A stretch of 37,723 nucleotides of DNA from an uncultured Chloroflexota bacterium (GCA_903864435.1 CAIPFY010000102.1:1-37723); one strand, 5' to 3'; positions 17,506-27,062 are shown, numbered from the stretch's first letter. Notes: generated by a model not told the origin, from the sequence alone. Translations and numbers: made by a program.

Positions 17506-17542
17506 GACACTCAATAGGTTTTTGAAACAAGGATAGTTCAAC

Positions 17543-19258
17543 ATGTGTGCTGCAAAAGTTGTTCCTTCGGATATTGAAATTGCTCAGAGCGCCCATCTGC
17601 TGCCGATACAGCGGGTTGCAGAACAGCTGGGACTTGACCCGGAGACTGATTTGGAGATGTACGGCAAGTACATGGCGAAGATTAATCTGGATGTGCTTGA
17701 CCGCTTGAAAGACCGTCCGAATGCGAAATATGTGGATGTGACGGCGATGACCCCGACCCCGTTGGGCGAAGGCAAGTCCACGACGCTGGTAGGACTGGGG
17801 CAGGCGATGAAGCATATCGGCAAGCGGGGTGTCATCACCATTCGGCAGCCTTCGCAGGGGCCGACTTTCGGGATTAAGGGTGGGGCGGCGGGTGGCGGCT
17901 ACAGCCAAGTGGTGCCGATGGAGAATTTCAACCTGCACCTGACGGGCGATATTCATGCGATTTCCGCCGCGCATAACCTGATCGCCGCCATGATTGACAA
18001 CCATTTGCATCACGGCAACGCGCTCAACCTCGACCCGCACCGGATTGTGTGGCGGCGAGTGCTGGATTTGAATGATCGTGCTTTGCGGAATGTGGTTATT
18101 GGGCTGGGCGATAAAGAGGACGGCGTTCCGCGTCAAACCGGCTTTGATATCACGGTTGCTTCTGAGATTATGGCGATTCTGGCGCTGACGACCTCGATGG
18201 AGGATTTGCGGGCGCGGTTGGGACGGATGGTGCTGGCGTATGACAAAGATAAGAAGCCAGTGACCGCCGAGGATTTGAAGGCGGCAGGGGCGGCGGCGGT
18301 GTTGCTGCGTGATGCAATCAAGCCCACGCTGATGCAAACGCTGGAAAATACGCCTGCGATCGTTCACTGCGGCCCGTTTGCGAATATCGCGCACGGGAAC
18401 TCGTCGGTTCTGGGCGATATGATTGCGGTGAAATGTGCGGATTATGTGTTCACCGAGTCCGGCTTTGGCGCGGACATCGGCGCGGAGAAGTTCTTCGACA
18501 TCAAGTGCCGGGCTTCGGGGCTGCGCCCGAATGCGGCGGTGCTGGTGGTGACGATCCGGGCGCTGAAGGCGCATACAGGCAAATACAAGATCACCCCCGG
18601 CAAGCCACTGGATGCCGGATTGACCAGCGAGAACGTGGCAGATGTGGAAGTGGGCGCGAGCAATATGGTGCGCCATCTGGAGAATATGCGGAAGTTTGGC
18701 GTGAATCCGGTGGTGGCGATCAATGTGTTCAGCACCGATACGGAACCGGAAATTCAGGCGATCCGCGAGATTGCAACGGCAGCCGGGGCGGTGGGCGTGG
18801 CGGTGGCGCGGCACTGGGCAGATGGTGGTGCGGGGGCGGCGGAATTGGCAGAGATGGTGGTGCAGGCTTGCGATCAGCCGAATGATTTCCGCTTCCTGTA
18901 TCCGGTAGACTGGCCGATCAAGCGCAAGATTGAGACGATTGCAACGGAGATTTACCGCGCTGATGGCGTGGATTATACGCCGGAAGCCGAGAAGCAGATC
19001 GAAATGTTCGAGAAGAATGGCTTCGGCGGTGTGCCGATTTGCATGGCGAAAACGCATTTGAGCTTCACCGCTGACCCGACGTTGAAGGGTGCGCCAACCG
19101 GCTTCCGGTTGCCGATTCGAGAGGTGCGGGCTTCGGTGGGGGCGGGGTTCATCTACCCGCTGTGCGGTGAGATGCGGACGATGCCCGGGTTACCCAAGAG
19201 TCCGGCGGCAGAACGAGTTGATCTGGATGATGAGGGGAATGTGCTGGGGCTGTTCTAA
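17543..19258 (+). CDS. fhs: Formate-tetrahydrofolate ligase
   Basis: A 571-residue enzyme that makes 10-formyl-THF from formate, THF and ATP, feeding one-carbon metabolism (purine and formyl-Met synthesis, or the methyl branch of the Wood-Ljungdahl route). The P-loop motif is TPTPLGEGKSTT (residues 70-81). Other hallmark stretches are GIKGGAAGGGYSQVVPME, LTGDIHAISAAHNL and PFANIAHGNSS. Its length is close to the usual 555-560, with a slightly longer N-terminus. AAGGA at 17529-17533 supports the ATG at 17543. It stands alone: no folD or other THF gene lies in the window, so the direction of flux cannot be judged. A terminator follows directly. Confidence 0.97.
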   Translation: MCAAKVVPSDIEIAQSAHLLPIQRVAEQLGLDPETDLEMYGKYMAKINLDVLDRLKDRPNAKYVDVTAMTPTPLGEGKSTTLVGLGQAMKHIGKRGVITIRQPSQGPTFGIKGGAAGGGYSQVVPMENFNLHLTGDIHAISAAHNLIAAMIDNHLHHGNALNLDPHRIVWRRVLDLNDRALRNVVIGLGDKEDGVPRQTGFDITVASEIMAILALTTSMEDLRARLGRMVLAYDKDKKPVTAEDLKAAGAAAVLLRDAIKPTLMQTLENTPAIVHCGPFANIAHGNSSVLGDMIAVKCADYVFTESGFGADIGAEKFFDIKCRASGLRPNAAVLVVTIRALKAHTGKYKITPGKPLDAGLTSENVADVEVGASNMVRHLENMRKFGVNPVVAINVFSTDTEPEIQAIREIATAAGAVGVAVARHWADGGAGAAELAEMVVQACDQPNDFRFLYPVDWPIKRKIETIATEIYRADGVDYTPEAEKQIEMFEKNGFGGVPICMAKTHLSFTADPTLKGAPTGFRLPIREVRASVGAGFIYPLCGEMRTMPGLPKSPAAERVDLDDEGNVLGLF

Positions 19259-19272
19259 ACCTAGCTGATGAA

Positions 19273-19306
19273 CAAAAAACGGGAACTTCGAGTTCCCGTT
19301 TTTTTG
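19273..19306. terminator. Bidirectional terminator between fhs and the kinase gene
   Basis: ACGGGAACT (19279-19287) pairs with AGTTCCCGT (19291-19299) over a 3-base loop. The stem is preceded by a run of A and followed by a run of T, so it can end both the fhs transcript (plus) and the converging histidine kinase transcript (minus). Confidence 0.9.
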
Positions 19307-19321
19307 TTTCGGTGGGTAAGA

Positions 19322-20419
19322 TTACGTCACCAGCGGTAGTTTGACGGTGACGGTGGTGTGCGAGTTTGGCACACTGTCAATGCGCACGGTTCCGTTGTAA
19401 ATCTGGGTGAGATGATGGGCGATGGTCATGCCCAAGCCCAACCCCTGCTGCTCATAGAAGGCACGCTGGAACTGCATATATGCGCCGATGTTCTGGATTT
19501 CAGTTTCGCTCATGCCGCGCCCGTGATCGGTAATGGTGAGCTGTGCCATATTATCGGCTTTGGTCAGTTTGACTTCGACTTTTGTGCCCGCTTTGGAGAA
19601 CTTGAACGCATTTTGCACCAGTTCTTCGGTGATGGCTTTTAGGTTGTCGCCGAGGATGCGGGCGCTCATCTCTTGCACTTCGAGAACGAGGTCTTCGGCC
19701 CGGTTGGCCTCTTTTGCTTTGGCGGTTGCCGCATTTTTGATCTCGGCGGCAGCCTGACAGCGATGGGTGCTGCGCCACCGTTCGATGCGCGGTTGATCGT
19801 TGATGGCGAGATTAACCTGTGCGAACATGAGGTATTTTTCGATCAGGTGATGCAGGCGTTCACTTGAATCGTGTATCTGGCGAATCATGGATTGGATTTC
19901 GGCATCCGGCATGCCTTCCGTTCCCATCATCAGGAGTTCGGTGTAACCCAGAATGCCGGTGAGGGGCGTGCGCAGTTCATGGGGGAGGGCGCGGGTGATA
20001 TTGTCGCGCAGGGTGTCAATCTGGGCGGCGAGGGGTTCGGTGATGTCGGATTGACGCTCGAAACGGGCTTCGACGGCAGCCAGCAGTTCGGATGTGGTAA
20101 AGGGCTTGATGAGATAATCATCCGCGCCCAGTTCCATGCCTTTGCGCATATCCTGACGTTCGGCTTTGGCGGTCAGGAAGATGAAGGGAGTGCTGGCAAG
20201 GTCGGGATTGCTGCGAATCCGCGAGAGTACATCATAGCCATCGAGTTCGGGCATCATGATGTCGCAAATGACCAAGTTCGGCACATATTCGCTGGCGGTA
20301 TTCACCCCAACAGCTCCGTTGTGCGCACCACGAACATCAAACCCTTCAAGCTCGAGTGTTTCGAGGATGTTTTCCAGAATTGTTGGTTCGTCTTCTACCA
20401 CTAGAATCTTACGGTTCAT
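19322..20419 (-). CDS. Receiver-histidine kinase hybrid (REC first, then HisKA-HATPase)
   Basis: The 365-residue soluble protein has an N-terminal receiver domain (acidic Glu9/Asp10, phospho-acceptor Asp53 in VICDIMMPELDGYD, Lys105 in YLIKPF). A histidine kinase core follows: His147 in ALPHELRTPLTGILGY, N box EELVQNAFKFS (Asn270), G1 box DHGRGMSE and G2 box GLGLGMTIAHHL. There is no membrane segment or sensor domain, so it probably acts in the cytoplasm, receiving phosphate from another kinase or modulating a phosphorelay. I chose the ATG at 20419, preceded by GGAG (20431-20434); an upstream ATG at 20446 would add nine residues before the receiver fold. No partner response regulator is encoded next to it. 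Confidence 0.9.
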   Translation of the reverse strand: MNRKILVVEDEPTILENILETLELEGFDVRGAHNGAVGVNTASEYVPNLVICDIMMPELDGYDVLSRIRSNPDLASTPFIFLTAKAERQDMRKGMELGADDYLIKPFTTSELLAAVEARFERQSDITEPLAAQIDTLRDNITRALPHELRTPLTGILGYTELLMMGTEGMPDAEIQSMIRQIHDSSERLHHLIEKYLMFAQVNLAINDQPRIERWRSTHRCQAAAEIKNAATAKAKEANRAEDLVLEVQEMSARILGDNLKAITEELVQNAFKFSKAGTKVEVKLTKADNMAQLTITDHGRGMSETEIQNIGAYMQFQRAFYEQQGLGLGMTIAHHLTQIYNGTVRIDSVPNSHTTVTVKLPLVT

Positions 20420-20472
20420 GGTGTTCGATACTCCAAACGCCAGCATCTCATTAAATCACTGGCTCTAGTATT

Positions 20473-20487
20473 GATTGTAGAACAATC
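20473..20487. promoter_or_regulatory. Operator-like dyad upstream of the receiver-kinase gene
   Basis: GATTGT-AGA-ACAATC is a perfect 6+3+6 inverted repeat 54 bases before the kinase start. On the minus strand it overlaps a possible -10 box, TACAAT, which would suit a regulator site. The site is inferred from symmetry only. Confidence 0.35.
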
Positions 20488-20597
20488 TGAAGAAATTAAG
20501 CATAAAGAACACATTTGCAACACGGGTCGTGCTGGCAAAAACATTAACCCAATAGATCAGTAGGTTCTTTCTCTATGGTGAGTCGTGCAAGGTGTTC

Positions 20598-20603
20598 TAT
20601 AAT
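20598..20603 (+). promoter_or_regulatory. -10 box of the GH2 gene
   Basis: A perfect TATAAT lies 47 bases upstream of the GH2 start. The -35 region is not close to consensus, which suggests activator dependence or a weak promoter. Confidence 0.45.
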
Positions 20604-20650
20604 TCATCCAATCGTTAAAAATCACCTGTCGTCAGCAAAGGGCTAACTTC

Positions 20651-22849
20651 TTGAGAACCGTCATCGCATTTAATGATCGCTGGTTGTATCGCGCTGAGGA
20701 TGTTTCTTTGTCCATACCGGACGACCAGTTTCTATCCGTCAACCTTCCACATACCAATATAGAACTACCATACCACAACTTCGACAATTCTGAATATCAA
20801 TTCATCTCAACCTATCGCAAACGTTTTCAACTACCGGAACCCCGTAAGGGACGCCGGGTATTTTTGGACTTTGCAGGTGCGATGATGGCCTGTGAAGTGT
20901 TCGTGAACGGGCGAAAAGTGGGCGAGAATGAGGGTGGATTTACCCCGTTTTCGTTCGATATTACGGATATGCTCAAGGATAACGCGGAAAATGTGGTTCA
21001 GGTACGGTTAGATTCGACAGAACGCCCGGATATTCCTCCGTATGGTTTTGTAGTGGACTATCTGACTTTCGGCGGGATTTACCGCGAGGTGAATCTGCGT
21101 TATGTGGAACCATGCCATATTGAGCGCGTGTTTGTTCGTTCGCAGCAGGTGTTGACTGAACCGCGTCTGGAAGCGGATGTGTTTGTGGTCAATCAGGGCG
21201 GCGTGCCGGATGCGCTGTCGGTCAGGGCGGTTCTGCTTGATCGCAGCGGGGCGCAGCTTGCCCGCGCAGAAGGTTCTGTGCTGGTGCAAGCGGGTGAAAC
21301 CAAAACGGTGACAGTGGATTTTGGTCGTTTGCCGGCAGCGCAATTGTGGTCGCTGAAGAATCCGGTTTTGTACCATGTTCAATTTACCCTGATGAACAGC
21401 GCGGGTGAATTGGATGCTGAGGGGACGCGGTTTGGATTCCGCGAGGCGGAATTCCGCAAAGACGGCGGTTTCTATCTGAATGGCGAACGGGTGAAACTGC
21501 GCGGATTGAACCGGCACCAGACCTATGCTTATATTGGCGCGGCGGCTCCGGCGCGGCTTCAGCGCAAAGATGCGGAAGTTGTGAAATATGAACTGGGCTG
21601 TAACATTGTGCGCACTTCGCATTATCCCCAGTCTACTCATTTTCTGGATCGGTGTGATGAAATCGGCCTGCTGGTATTCGAGGAGATTCCGGGCTGGCAG
21701 CATATTGGCGACACGGATTGGCAGGGTATCAGCTTGCGCGATGTGCAGGTGATGATTGAGCGCGATTGTAATCATCCCGCCATCATCATGTGGGGCGTGC
21801 GAATCAACGAGTCACAGGATAACGAGGCGTTCTACCGCGCCACGAACGCGCTGGCGCATCAACTCGATCCTAGCCGTCCGACGGGCGGCGTGCGCTATTT
21901 CCAGAACAGTCAGTTCCTCGAAGATGTGTTCACCTTCAACGACTTCTCTAATTCGGTGCAGGAGCCGCAAAATATTCCGCATCTTGTGACCGAGTTTAAC
22001 GGACACATGTATCCCACGAAGACATGGGATCAGGAAGAACGCTTGATTGAACACGCGCTCCGCCATGCCCGCATTCAAGATAAGCAGATGGGGATGGCGA
22101 ATGTGGTGGGCGCGATTGGTTGGTGCGCTTTCGACTACAACACCCACCGCGAATTTGGTTCCGGGGATCGCATTTGTTATCACGGCGTAATGGATATGTT
22201 CCGGTTGCCGAAGTACGCCGCGTATTTCTACGAGAGCCAGATTGACCCCGAAGATAAGATCGTGCTGCGGGCGGCTACGGTCTGGTCTATGGGAGATCGC
22301 AGCGGCGGCGGAAATGACCCGCTGGTGATTTTCTCGAATTGCGAGGAAGTCGAACTCTATATCGGGGATAACCTGTTCGGGCGTTTCAAGCCGGATCGCG
22401 TTCAGTTCCCGAACCTGAAGTATGCCCCGTTCCAGATCGCGGGTATCCAGTTGTGGATGACGTGGGGGCAGAAGGTGACAGATTTGCGGGTGGTGGGCTT
22501 CATCAATGGCGCGGCGGTGGCGGAACAGCGCATTTCGGCGCATGGCATTCCGCATGCGCTGGTGCTGGAACCGGATGATGTGGAGCTTCAGGCCGACGGC
22601 GCGGATATGACGCGGTTGGTGTTCCGAATTGTGGATTGCTACGGGAATCGGCTGCCGTATGCCATTCAGCCCGTGCAGTTTGAGATTGATGGCCCGGCTG
22701 ATCTGGTCGGAGAAAACCCGTTTGCGCTGGTGGGCGGACAGGCGGCGATGTACGTGCGGGCGCAGAGCGAACCCGGCGCGGTGACGATTCGGGCGACGAC
22801 AGCGCGGCTTGATCCGGTTTCGGTGACGATTCACACCATCAAAACATGA
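20651..22849 (+). CDS. Glycoside hydrolase family 2 protein (beta-galactosidase/beta-glucuronidase-like)
   Basis: The 732-residue protein has the GH2 order: a jelly-roll sugar-binding domain (about 1-165), an immunoglobulin-like domain (about 166-265), a TIM barrel (about 266-560) and extra beta domains at the C-terminus. The barrel contains RTSHYPQSTHFLDRCDEIGL and FEEIPGW. The acid/base is Glu387 in WGVRINES and the likely nucleophile is Glu448 in LVTEFNG. No signal peptide is present, so it should cleave imported oligosaccharides in the cytoplasm. The start is a TTG at 20651 with AAGGG at 20638-20642, 8 bases upstream; the protein then begins like other GH2 enzymes (TVIAFNDRW). The exact glycosidic linkage is unknown. 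It precedes the glycerol operon by 78 bases. Confidence 0.9.
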   Translation: MRTVIAFNDRWLYRAEDVSLSIPDDQFLSVNLPHTNIELPYHNFDNSEYQFISTYRKRFQLPEPRKGRRVFLDFAGAMMACEVFVNGRKVGENEGGFTPFSFDITDMLKDNAENVVQVRLDSTERPDIPPYGFVVDYLTFGGIYREVNLRYVEPCHIERVFVRSQQVLTEPRLEADVFVVNQGGVPDALSVRAVLLDRSGAQLARAEGSVLVQAGETKTVTVDFGRLPAAQLWSLKNPVLYHVQFTLMNSAGELDAEGTRFGFREAEFRKDGGFYLNGERVKLRGLNRHQTYAYIGAAAPARLQRKDAEVVKYELGCNIVRTSHYPQSTHFLDRCDEIGLLVFEEIPGWQHIGDTDWQGISLRDVQVMIERDCNHPAIIMWGVRINESQDNEAFYRATNALAHQLDPSRPTGGVRYFQNSQFLEDVFTFNDFSNSVQEPQNIPHLVTEFNGHMYPTKTWDQEERLIEHALRHARIQDKQMGMANVVGAIGWCAFDYNTHREFGSGDRICYHGVMDMFRLPKYAAYFYESQIDPEDKIVLRAATVWSMGDRSGGGNDPLVIFSNCEEVELYIGDNLFGRFKPDRVQFPNLKYAPFQIAGIQLWMTWGQKVTDLRVVGFINGAAVAEQRISAHGIPHALVLEPDDVELQADGADMTRLVFRIVDCYGNRLPYAIQPVQFEIDGPADLVGENPFALVGGQAAMYVRAQSEPGAVTIRATTARLDPVSVTIHTIKT

Positions 22850-22858
22850 CCGATTTCC

Positions 22859-22890
22859 CGCTGGAGACTGATTCCGATCGGTTTCCAGCG
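22859..22890. promoter_or_regulatory. Dyad overlapping the glpK promoter region
   Basis: CGCTGGA (22859-22865) and TCCAGCG (22884-22890) are exact inverted repeats, with a small palindrome CCGATCGG between them. The dyad lies between the GH2 stop and the glpK -10 box and covers the -35 position. It could be an operator, or a weak transcript end for GH2 (there is no T run). Confidence 0.35.
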
Positions 22891-22892
22891 AC

Positions 22893-22898
22893 TATAAT
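22893..22898 (+). promoter_or_regulatory. -10 box of the glpK operon
   Basis: A perfect TATAAT sits 29 bases upstream of the glpK ATG. The -35 position falls inside the neighbouring dyad and is not consensus. Confidence 0.45.
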
Positions 22899-22927
22899 GA
22901 AAGATAGAAAGGTCTCAGGGGAACCTT

Positions 22928-24424
22928 ATGTCTCGATATATCCTTGCACTCGATCAAGGCACTACTTCTTGCCGTGCGATTCTGTTTAATCGGCAAGGGC
23001 ACATCGTCGGCGTTGCACAGCAGGAATTTCCGCAGATTTACCCGAAACCGGGATGGGTAGAACATGACCCGGAGGCTATCTGGAGCGCACAGATTGCAGT
23101 GGCGCGTTCGGTGCTGGCGGCGAATCAGGTCAGCGCCGGGGACATTGACTCGATTGGCATTACCAACCAGCGGGAAACCACTATGGTTTGGGATCGGGAC
23201 ACTGGCAAGCCGTTGATGAATGCGATTGTGTGGCAAGACCGGCGCACCGCTGGCCTGTGTGACACGCTGAAGCGCGAAGGTTTTGACCGGGTGATCCGCG
23301 AGAAAACGGGGCTGGTGACGGATGCCTATTTTTCGGGGACGAAAGTGGCATGGATACTGGATAATGTCCCCGGCGCACGGGCGCTGGCAGAGGCTGGCAA
23401 ATTGGCGTTCGGCACGGTGGACAGCTTCCTGATCTGGCGGCTGACCGGCGGACGGTTGCATATCACGGATGTGAGCAATGCCAGCCGGACGCTGTTGTAT
23501 GACATTCACGAAGGTGCGTGGTCAGAGCCGATTTTGCAGCGGTTGAACATCCCCGCCTCGATGCTGCCGCAGGTGGTTCCGAGCAGCAGCGTGTATGGCG
23601 AGACGGTGGCGGAGTGGTTCGGCGTGCCGATCCGGTTGGCGGGTATCGCTGGCGATCAGCAGGCGGCGACCTTCGGGCAAGCCTGTTATCAGCCGGGGAT
23701 GGCGAAGAACACGTATGGAACGGGTTGTTTCATGCTGATGAACACCGGCAGCGCAGCCCGCGAGTCTGCTCATCAGATGCTATCTACTATCGGCTGGCGC
23801 GTAGGCGATGAACCGGTGCAGTACATGCTAGAAGGTAGCGTGTTCATCGGCGGGGCGGTGGTGCAATGGCTGCGCGATGAGATGAAGATGATCGGCAGCG
23901 CGGCGGAAACTGAGGAAATTGCCCTGAGCCTGAAGGATAACGGCGGCGTGTATGTTGTGCCGGCATTCGTGGGGTTGGCTGCGCCGTACTGGGATTCGTA
24001 TGCGCGTGGGACGATTGTCGGGCTGACACGCGGTAGCGGACGCGCTCAGATCGTGCGGGCATCTCTTGAAGCGATTGCCTATCAGACGCGGGATGTGCTT
24101 CAGTCTATGCAGGCGGATTCGGGATTAGAACTGCAAGCCCTGCGTGTGGATGGCGGCGCGGTGCAGAATAATTTCCTCATGCAGTTTCAGGCGGATATTT
24201 TAGGGGTTCCGGTGGAACGCCCGGCGGTGACGGAGACGACGGCGCTGGGCGCGGCGTATCTGGCGGGGCTGGCGACGGGCTTCTGGTCGTCACAGGCGGA
24301 AATCGAGGCGCAGTGGGTGTTAGAGAAGCGGTTCGAGCCGCAGATGTCCCGTGATGAGCGAGACTCGTTGTACGCGGGTTGGCAGCGGGCAGTGGCACGG
24401 TCGAGGGAATGGGAACAGGCATGA
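22928..24424 (+). CDS. glpK: Glycerol kinase
   Basis: A 498-residue FGGY-family kinase that phosphorylates glycerol to sn-glycerol 3-phosphate with [19 protein letters not shown] (near the N-terminus) is the phosphate-1 motif. [42 protein letters not shown] and [20 protein letters not shown] are classic GlpK segments, and the length matches (E. coli GlpK about 500). AGGGGA at 22917-22922 gives a good ribosome site. It is the first gene of glpK - pfkB-like - glpD, overlapping the next gene by ATGA. No glpF or other glycerol facilitator is in the window, so glycerol may enter by diffusion or a distant gene. Confidence 0.97.
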   Translation: MSRYILALDQGTTSCRAILFNRQGHIVGVAQQEFPQIYPKPGWVEHDPEAIWSAQIAVARSVLAANQVSAGDIDSIGITNQRETTMVWDRDTGKPLMNAIVWQDRRTAGLCDTLKREGFDRVIREKTGLVTDAYFSGTKVAWILDNVPGARALAEAGKLAFGTVDSFLIWRLTGGRLHITDVSNASRTLLYDIHEGAWSEPILQRLNIPASMLPQVVPSSSVYGETVAEWFGVPIRLAGIAGDQQAATFGQACYQPGMAKNTYGTGCFMLMNTGSAARESAHQMLSTIGWRVGDEPVQYMLEGSVFIGGAVVQWLRDEMKMIGSAAETEEIALSLKDNGGVYVVPAFVGLAAPYWDSYARGTIVGLTRGSGRAQIVRASLEAIAYQTRDVLQSMQADSGLELQALRVDGGAVQNNFLMQFQADILGVPVERPAVTETTALGAAYLAGLATGFWSSQAEIEAQWVLEKRFEPQMSRDERDSLYAGWQRAVARSREWEQA

Positions 24425-25332
24425 ACCGGCCACTCCTTGTGGCGGGGCTGACCAATCTGGAAACCACGCTGCAAATTGACTCGTTCCCACTGGGCTACAG
24501 CCCGGTTCATTACCCGTTTTTTGGCGTGCAGAGTGCCGTTTCGGGCGTGGGCTACAACGTGGCAAAGGCGCTGACCGTGCTGGGACAAGCGGTGCGGTTT
24601 GCATCGTTGATCGGGCAAGATGCGGTAAACGGCGTGGTACTGGCGGCCTTGAAGGATAGCGGGATAACGTCGGAGTATGTGCTGAACACGCTTGCACAAA
24701 CCCCGCAGTCGGTGATTTTGTATGACCGGAATGGCAACCGGCAGGTGCATGTTGATCTGAAGGACATTCAGACGCAGGCGTATCCGCAGACGGCGTTTGA
24801 GCAGGCGTTGGCGGGGTGCGGGCTGGCTGTGTTGTGTAATGTGAATTTCACACGCGCTTTTCTGCCGTTGGCGCGGCGCATGGCGATTCCGATAGCGACG
24901 GATGTTCATGCGATTTCGTCTCTGGATGATCCGTATAATGCCGACTATATGGCGGCGGCATCCATTTTGTTCATGAGCCACGAAATGCTTCCCTGTTCGC
25001 CTGAAGAATGGGTTCGGGAGGTGATGCACCGTTATGGCACGGAAATTGTGGTCGTGGGGTTAGGGGCAGAGGGGGCGCTGCTGGCGGTCAAACGAGATGA
25101 TTTTGTGGGGCGTATCCCCGCTGTGCGCCCGCGTGTGGTTGTGAACACCATTGGCGCGGGCGACGCTTTATTTTCAGCTTTTGTCCATACTTATGTGCGG
25201 ACAACTGATCCGTATCTGGCAATCCGCAAGGCTGTGGTGTTCGCAGGGTATAAGATTGGTGCGAAGGGCGCAGCCGAAGGGTTTTTGCGAGATACGGAAT
25301 TAGATGATCTAGCGGCCGGTATGACCGCATGA
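24421..25332 (+). CDS. PfkB (ribokinase) family carbohydrate kinase
   Basis: The 303-residue protein has the ribokinase-fold signatures: an N-terminal [10 protein letters not shown] start, a glycine segment [14 protein letters not shown] in place of the usual GGxxxN motif, and [17 protein letters not shown] at the C-terminus, with the catalytic base Asp in GAGD. It would transfer phosphate from ATP to a hydroxymethyl group of a sugar or related compound; the substrate is not evident. The ATG at 24421 overlaps the glpK stop by four bases and glpD follows 20 bases later, so it is firmly inside the glycerol operon. This suggests a substrate whose breakdown also yields glycerol or triose phosphate; that is inference. 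Confidence 0.85.
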   Translation: MNRPLLVAGLTNLETTLQIDSFPLGYSPVHYPFFGVQSAVSGVGYNVAKALTVLGQAVRFASLIGQDAVNGVVLAALKDSGITSEYVLNTLAQTPQSVILYDRNGNRQVHVDLKDIQTQAYPQTAFEQALAGCGLAVLCNVNFTRAFLPLARRMAIPIATDVHAISSLDDPYNADYMAAASILFMSHEMLPCSPEEWVREVMHRYGTEIVVVGLGAEGALLAVKRDDFVGRIPAVRPRVVVNTIGAGDALFSAFVHTYVRTTDPYLAIRKAVVFAGYKIGAKGAAEGFLRDTELDDLAAGMTA

Positions 25333-25352
25333 ATTTGTGAAGGAGATTGAAC

Positions 25353-27062
25353 ATGTCAAGACGTGAAGTATGGGAGTCTCTGCGGCAAAACCCGGATGTT
25401 TCAGTGTTGATCGTCGGCGCGGGCATTAACGGGATTGGTACGTTCCGTGATCTGGCGCTGCAAGGTGTGGATGTGCTGCTGGTGGATAAAGGCGATTTTT
25501 CCAGCGGGGCGAGCGCGGCATCCTCTCACATGCTGCACGGCGGCATTCGCTACCTCGAAAATGGTGAGTTCCGGCTGGTGCGGGAGGCGCTGACCGAACG
25601 CAACCGGCTGATTCAAAATGCGGCGCACTATGCCCGCCCGCTGCCCACGACGATCCCGATTTTTAGCTGGGTTTCGGGATTCTTGAATGCGCCGCTGAAG
25701 TTCCTGAACCTGCGCGATAAGCCTTCGGAACGCGGCGCGGCGGTCATCAAGATCGGGTTGATTTTCTACGATTGGTTCACACGCGGTCAGCAAACACTGC
25801 CGGTACATCAGTTCTTCTCCAAAGCCGAGTCGTTGAAACTGCGCCCGGCTATGAACCCGGATATTGTCTGCACAGCCACCTACTATGATGGCGCGTTACC
25901 GCAACCGGAACGCCTGAGCGTGGAACTGATTCTGGATGGTGAGGCGGATTACAGCGGCGCACGGGCGCTGAACTATGTGGCGCTTCAGGGTGCGTCTGGC
26001 GATGGGGTTATCTTGCGTGATGAAGTGACGGGCGAGACGATCACCGTGAAGCCGAAGGTGCTGGTGAACGCGGCTGGCCCCTGGATTGATGTGGCGAATC
26101 AGGCGATGGGGCGAAAAACGCACTTCATCGGCGGCACGAAGGGGTCGCATCTGGTGGTAGATCATCCTGATCTGTACAAGGCGGCTGCCGACAGCGAAAT
26201 CTTCTTCGAGAATAAGGATGGTCGTATCTGCCTGATTTTCCCGCTGCTGGATAAGGTGATTCTGGGGACGACAGACATCCGTGTGGATGATCCCGAAAAG
26301 GTGGAATGCACCGAGGATGAGGTGGACTACATGCTGAATCTCGTGCGGCATGTGTTCCCGGACATTCACATTGATCGTTCGCACATCGTTTTTCGCTTCT
26401 GCGGCGTGCGGCCTTTGCCTTCGAGCGATGCCTCGCGCACAGGGGCGATCAGCCGCGATCATAGCATTCGCGTGATCGAGCCGGGGTCGGGGCTATCGTT
26501 TCCCGTGTTGTCGCTGGTGGGCGGGAAGTGGACGACCTATCGCGCATTTGCCGAGCAAACGGCGGATGCGGTGCTGTCGCGGCTGAACCGTACCCGCAAG
26601 GCGGATACGAAGTCGGTGGGAATCGGCGGCGGCAAGGGCTTCCCGAAAGAATCGGCGGCGCAAAAGGCGTGGGTGACGGAGACGGCTTCTAAAACGGGCG
26701 TGGCTGCTGCCCGTGTGGAAACGCTGTTCCGGCGCTACGGCACAGGCGCGGCGGTGGTGGCGGCATTCTGCGCGAAGGAAGCAGATGCGCCATTGCGTTC
26801 AAACCCGGATTACAGCCGTCGTGAGGTCGCCTATCTTGTCCATCAGGAGAAGATTGTGCATCTTGAGGATTTGGTTCTGCGGCGCTCGCTGCTGGGGATG
26901 CTGGGCTTCGTCACAGGCGATTTGCTGCAAGAGACTGCGGCAATCCTCGGTGCTGAACTGGGCTGGTCGGCAGAGCGCGTGCAATCCGAAGTGACGGATT
27001 GCGCGAATTTGCTGCACAAGCGGCACGGCGTTCCGGCGGAGCGCCTCGCCATCCGTTCGTAA
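25353..27062 (+). CDS. glpD: Aerobic glycerol-3-phosphate dehydrogenase (FAD)
   Basis: A 569-residue flavoprotein that oxidises glycerol 3-phosphate to dihydroxyacetone phosphate and passes electrons to quinones at the membrane. The dinucleotide fold is VLIVGAGINGIGTFRDLA (GAGINGIG at residues 22-29), followed by DFSSGASAASSHMLHGGIRYLE, the GlpD/GlpA family signature. GTKGSHLVV and GTTDIRVDDP are further family segments. The C-terminal GlpD domain (about 430-569) is present. The ATG at 25353 has AAGGAG at 25340-25345; an in-frame TTG at 25347 is too close to it. It is the last gene of the glycerol operon, followed by a strong hairpin. Confidence 0.96.
   Translation: MSRREVWESLRQNPDVSVLIVGAGINGIGTFRDLALQGVDVLLVDKGDFSSGASAASSHMLHGGIRYLENGEFRLVREALTERNRLIQNAAHYARPLPTTIPIFSWVSGFLNAPLKFLNLRDKPSERGAAVIKIGLIFYDWFTRGQQTLPVHQFFSKAESLKLRPAMNPDIVCTATYYDGALPQPERLSVELILDGEADYSGARALNYVALQGASGDGVILRDEVTGETITVKPKVLVNAAGPWIDVANQAMGRKTHFIGGTKGSHLVVDHPDLYKAAADSEIFFENKDGRICLIFPLLDKVILGTTDIRVDDPEKVECTEDEVDYMLNLVRHVFPDIHIDRSHIVFRFCGVRPLPSSDASRTGAISRDHSIRVIEPGSGLSFPVLSLVGGKWTTYRAFAEQTADAVLSRLNRTRKADTKSVGIGGGKGFPKESAAQKAWVTETASKTGVAAARVETLFRRYGTGAAVVAAFCAKEADAPLRSNPDYSRREVAYLVHQEKIVHLEDLVLRRSLLGMLGFVTGDLLQETAAILGAELGWSAERVQSEVTDCANLLHKRHGVPAERLAIRS

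Noticed and set aside
17087-19057. Very long minus-strand open frame opposite fhs
   Set aside because: It is His/Arg-rich antisense of the well-supported fhs gene and the protease end; such frames are common opposite GC-rich genes.
21812-22834. Minus-strand open frame opposite the GH2 gene
   Set aside because: Shadow of the glycosidase reading frame; Arg/His-rich and without start signals.
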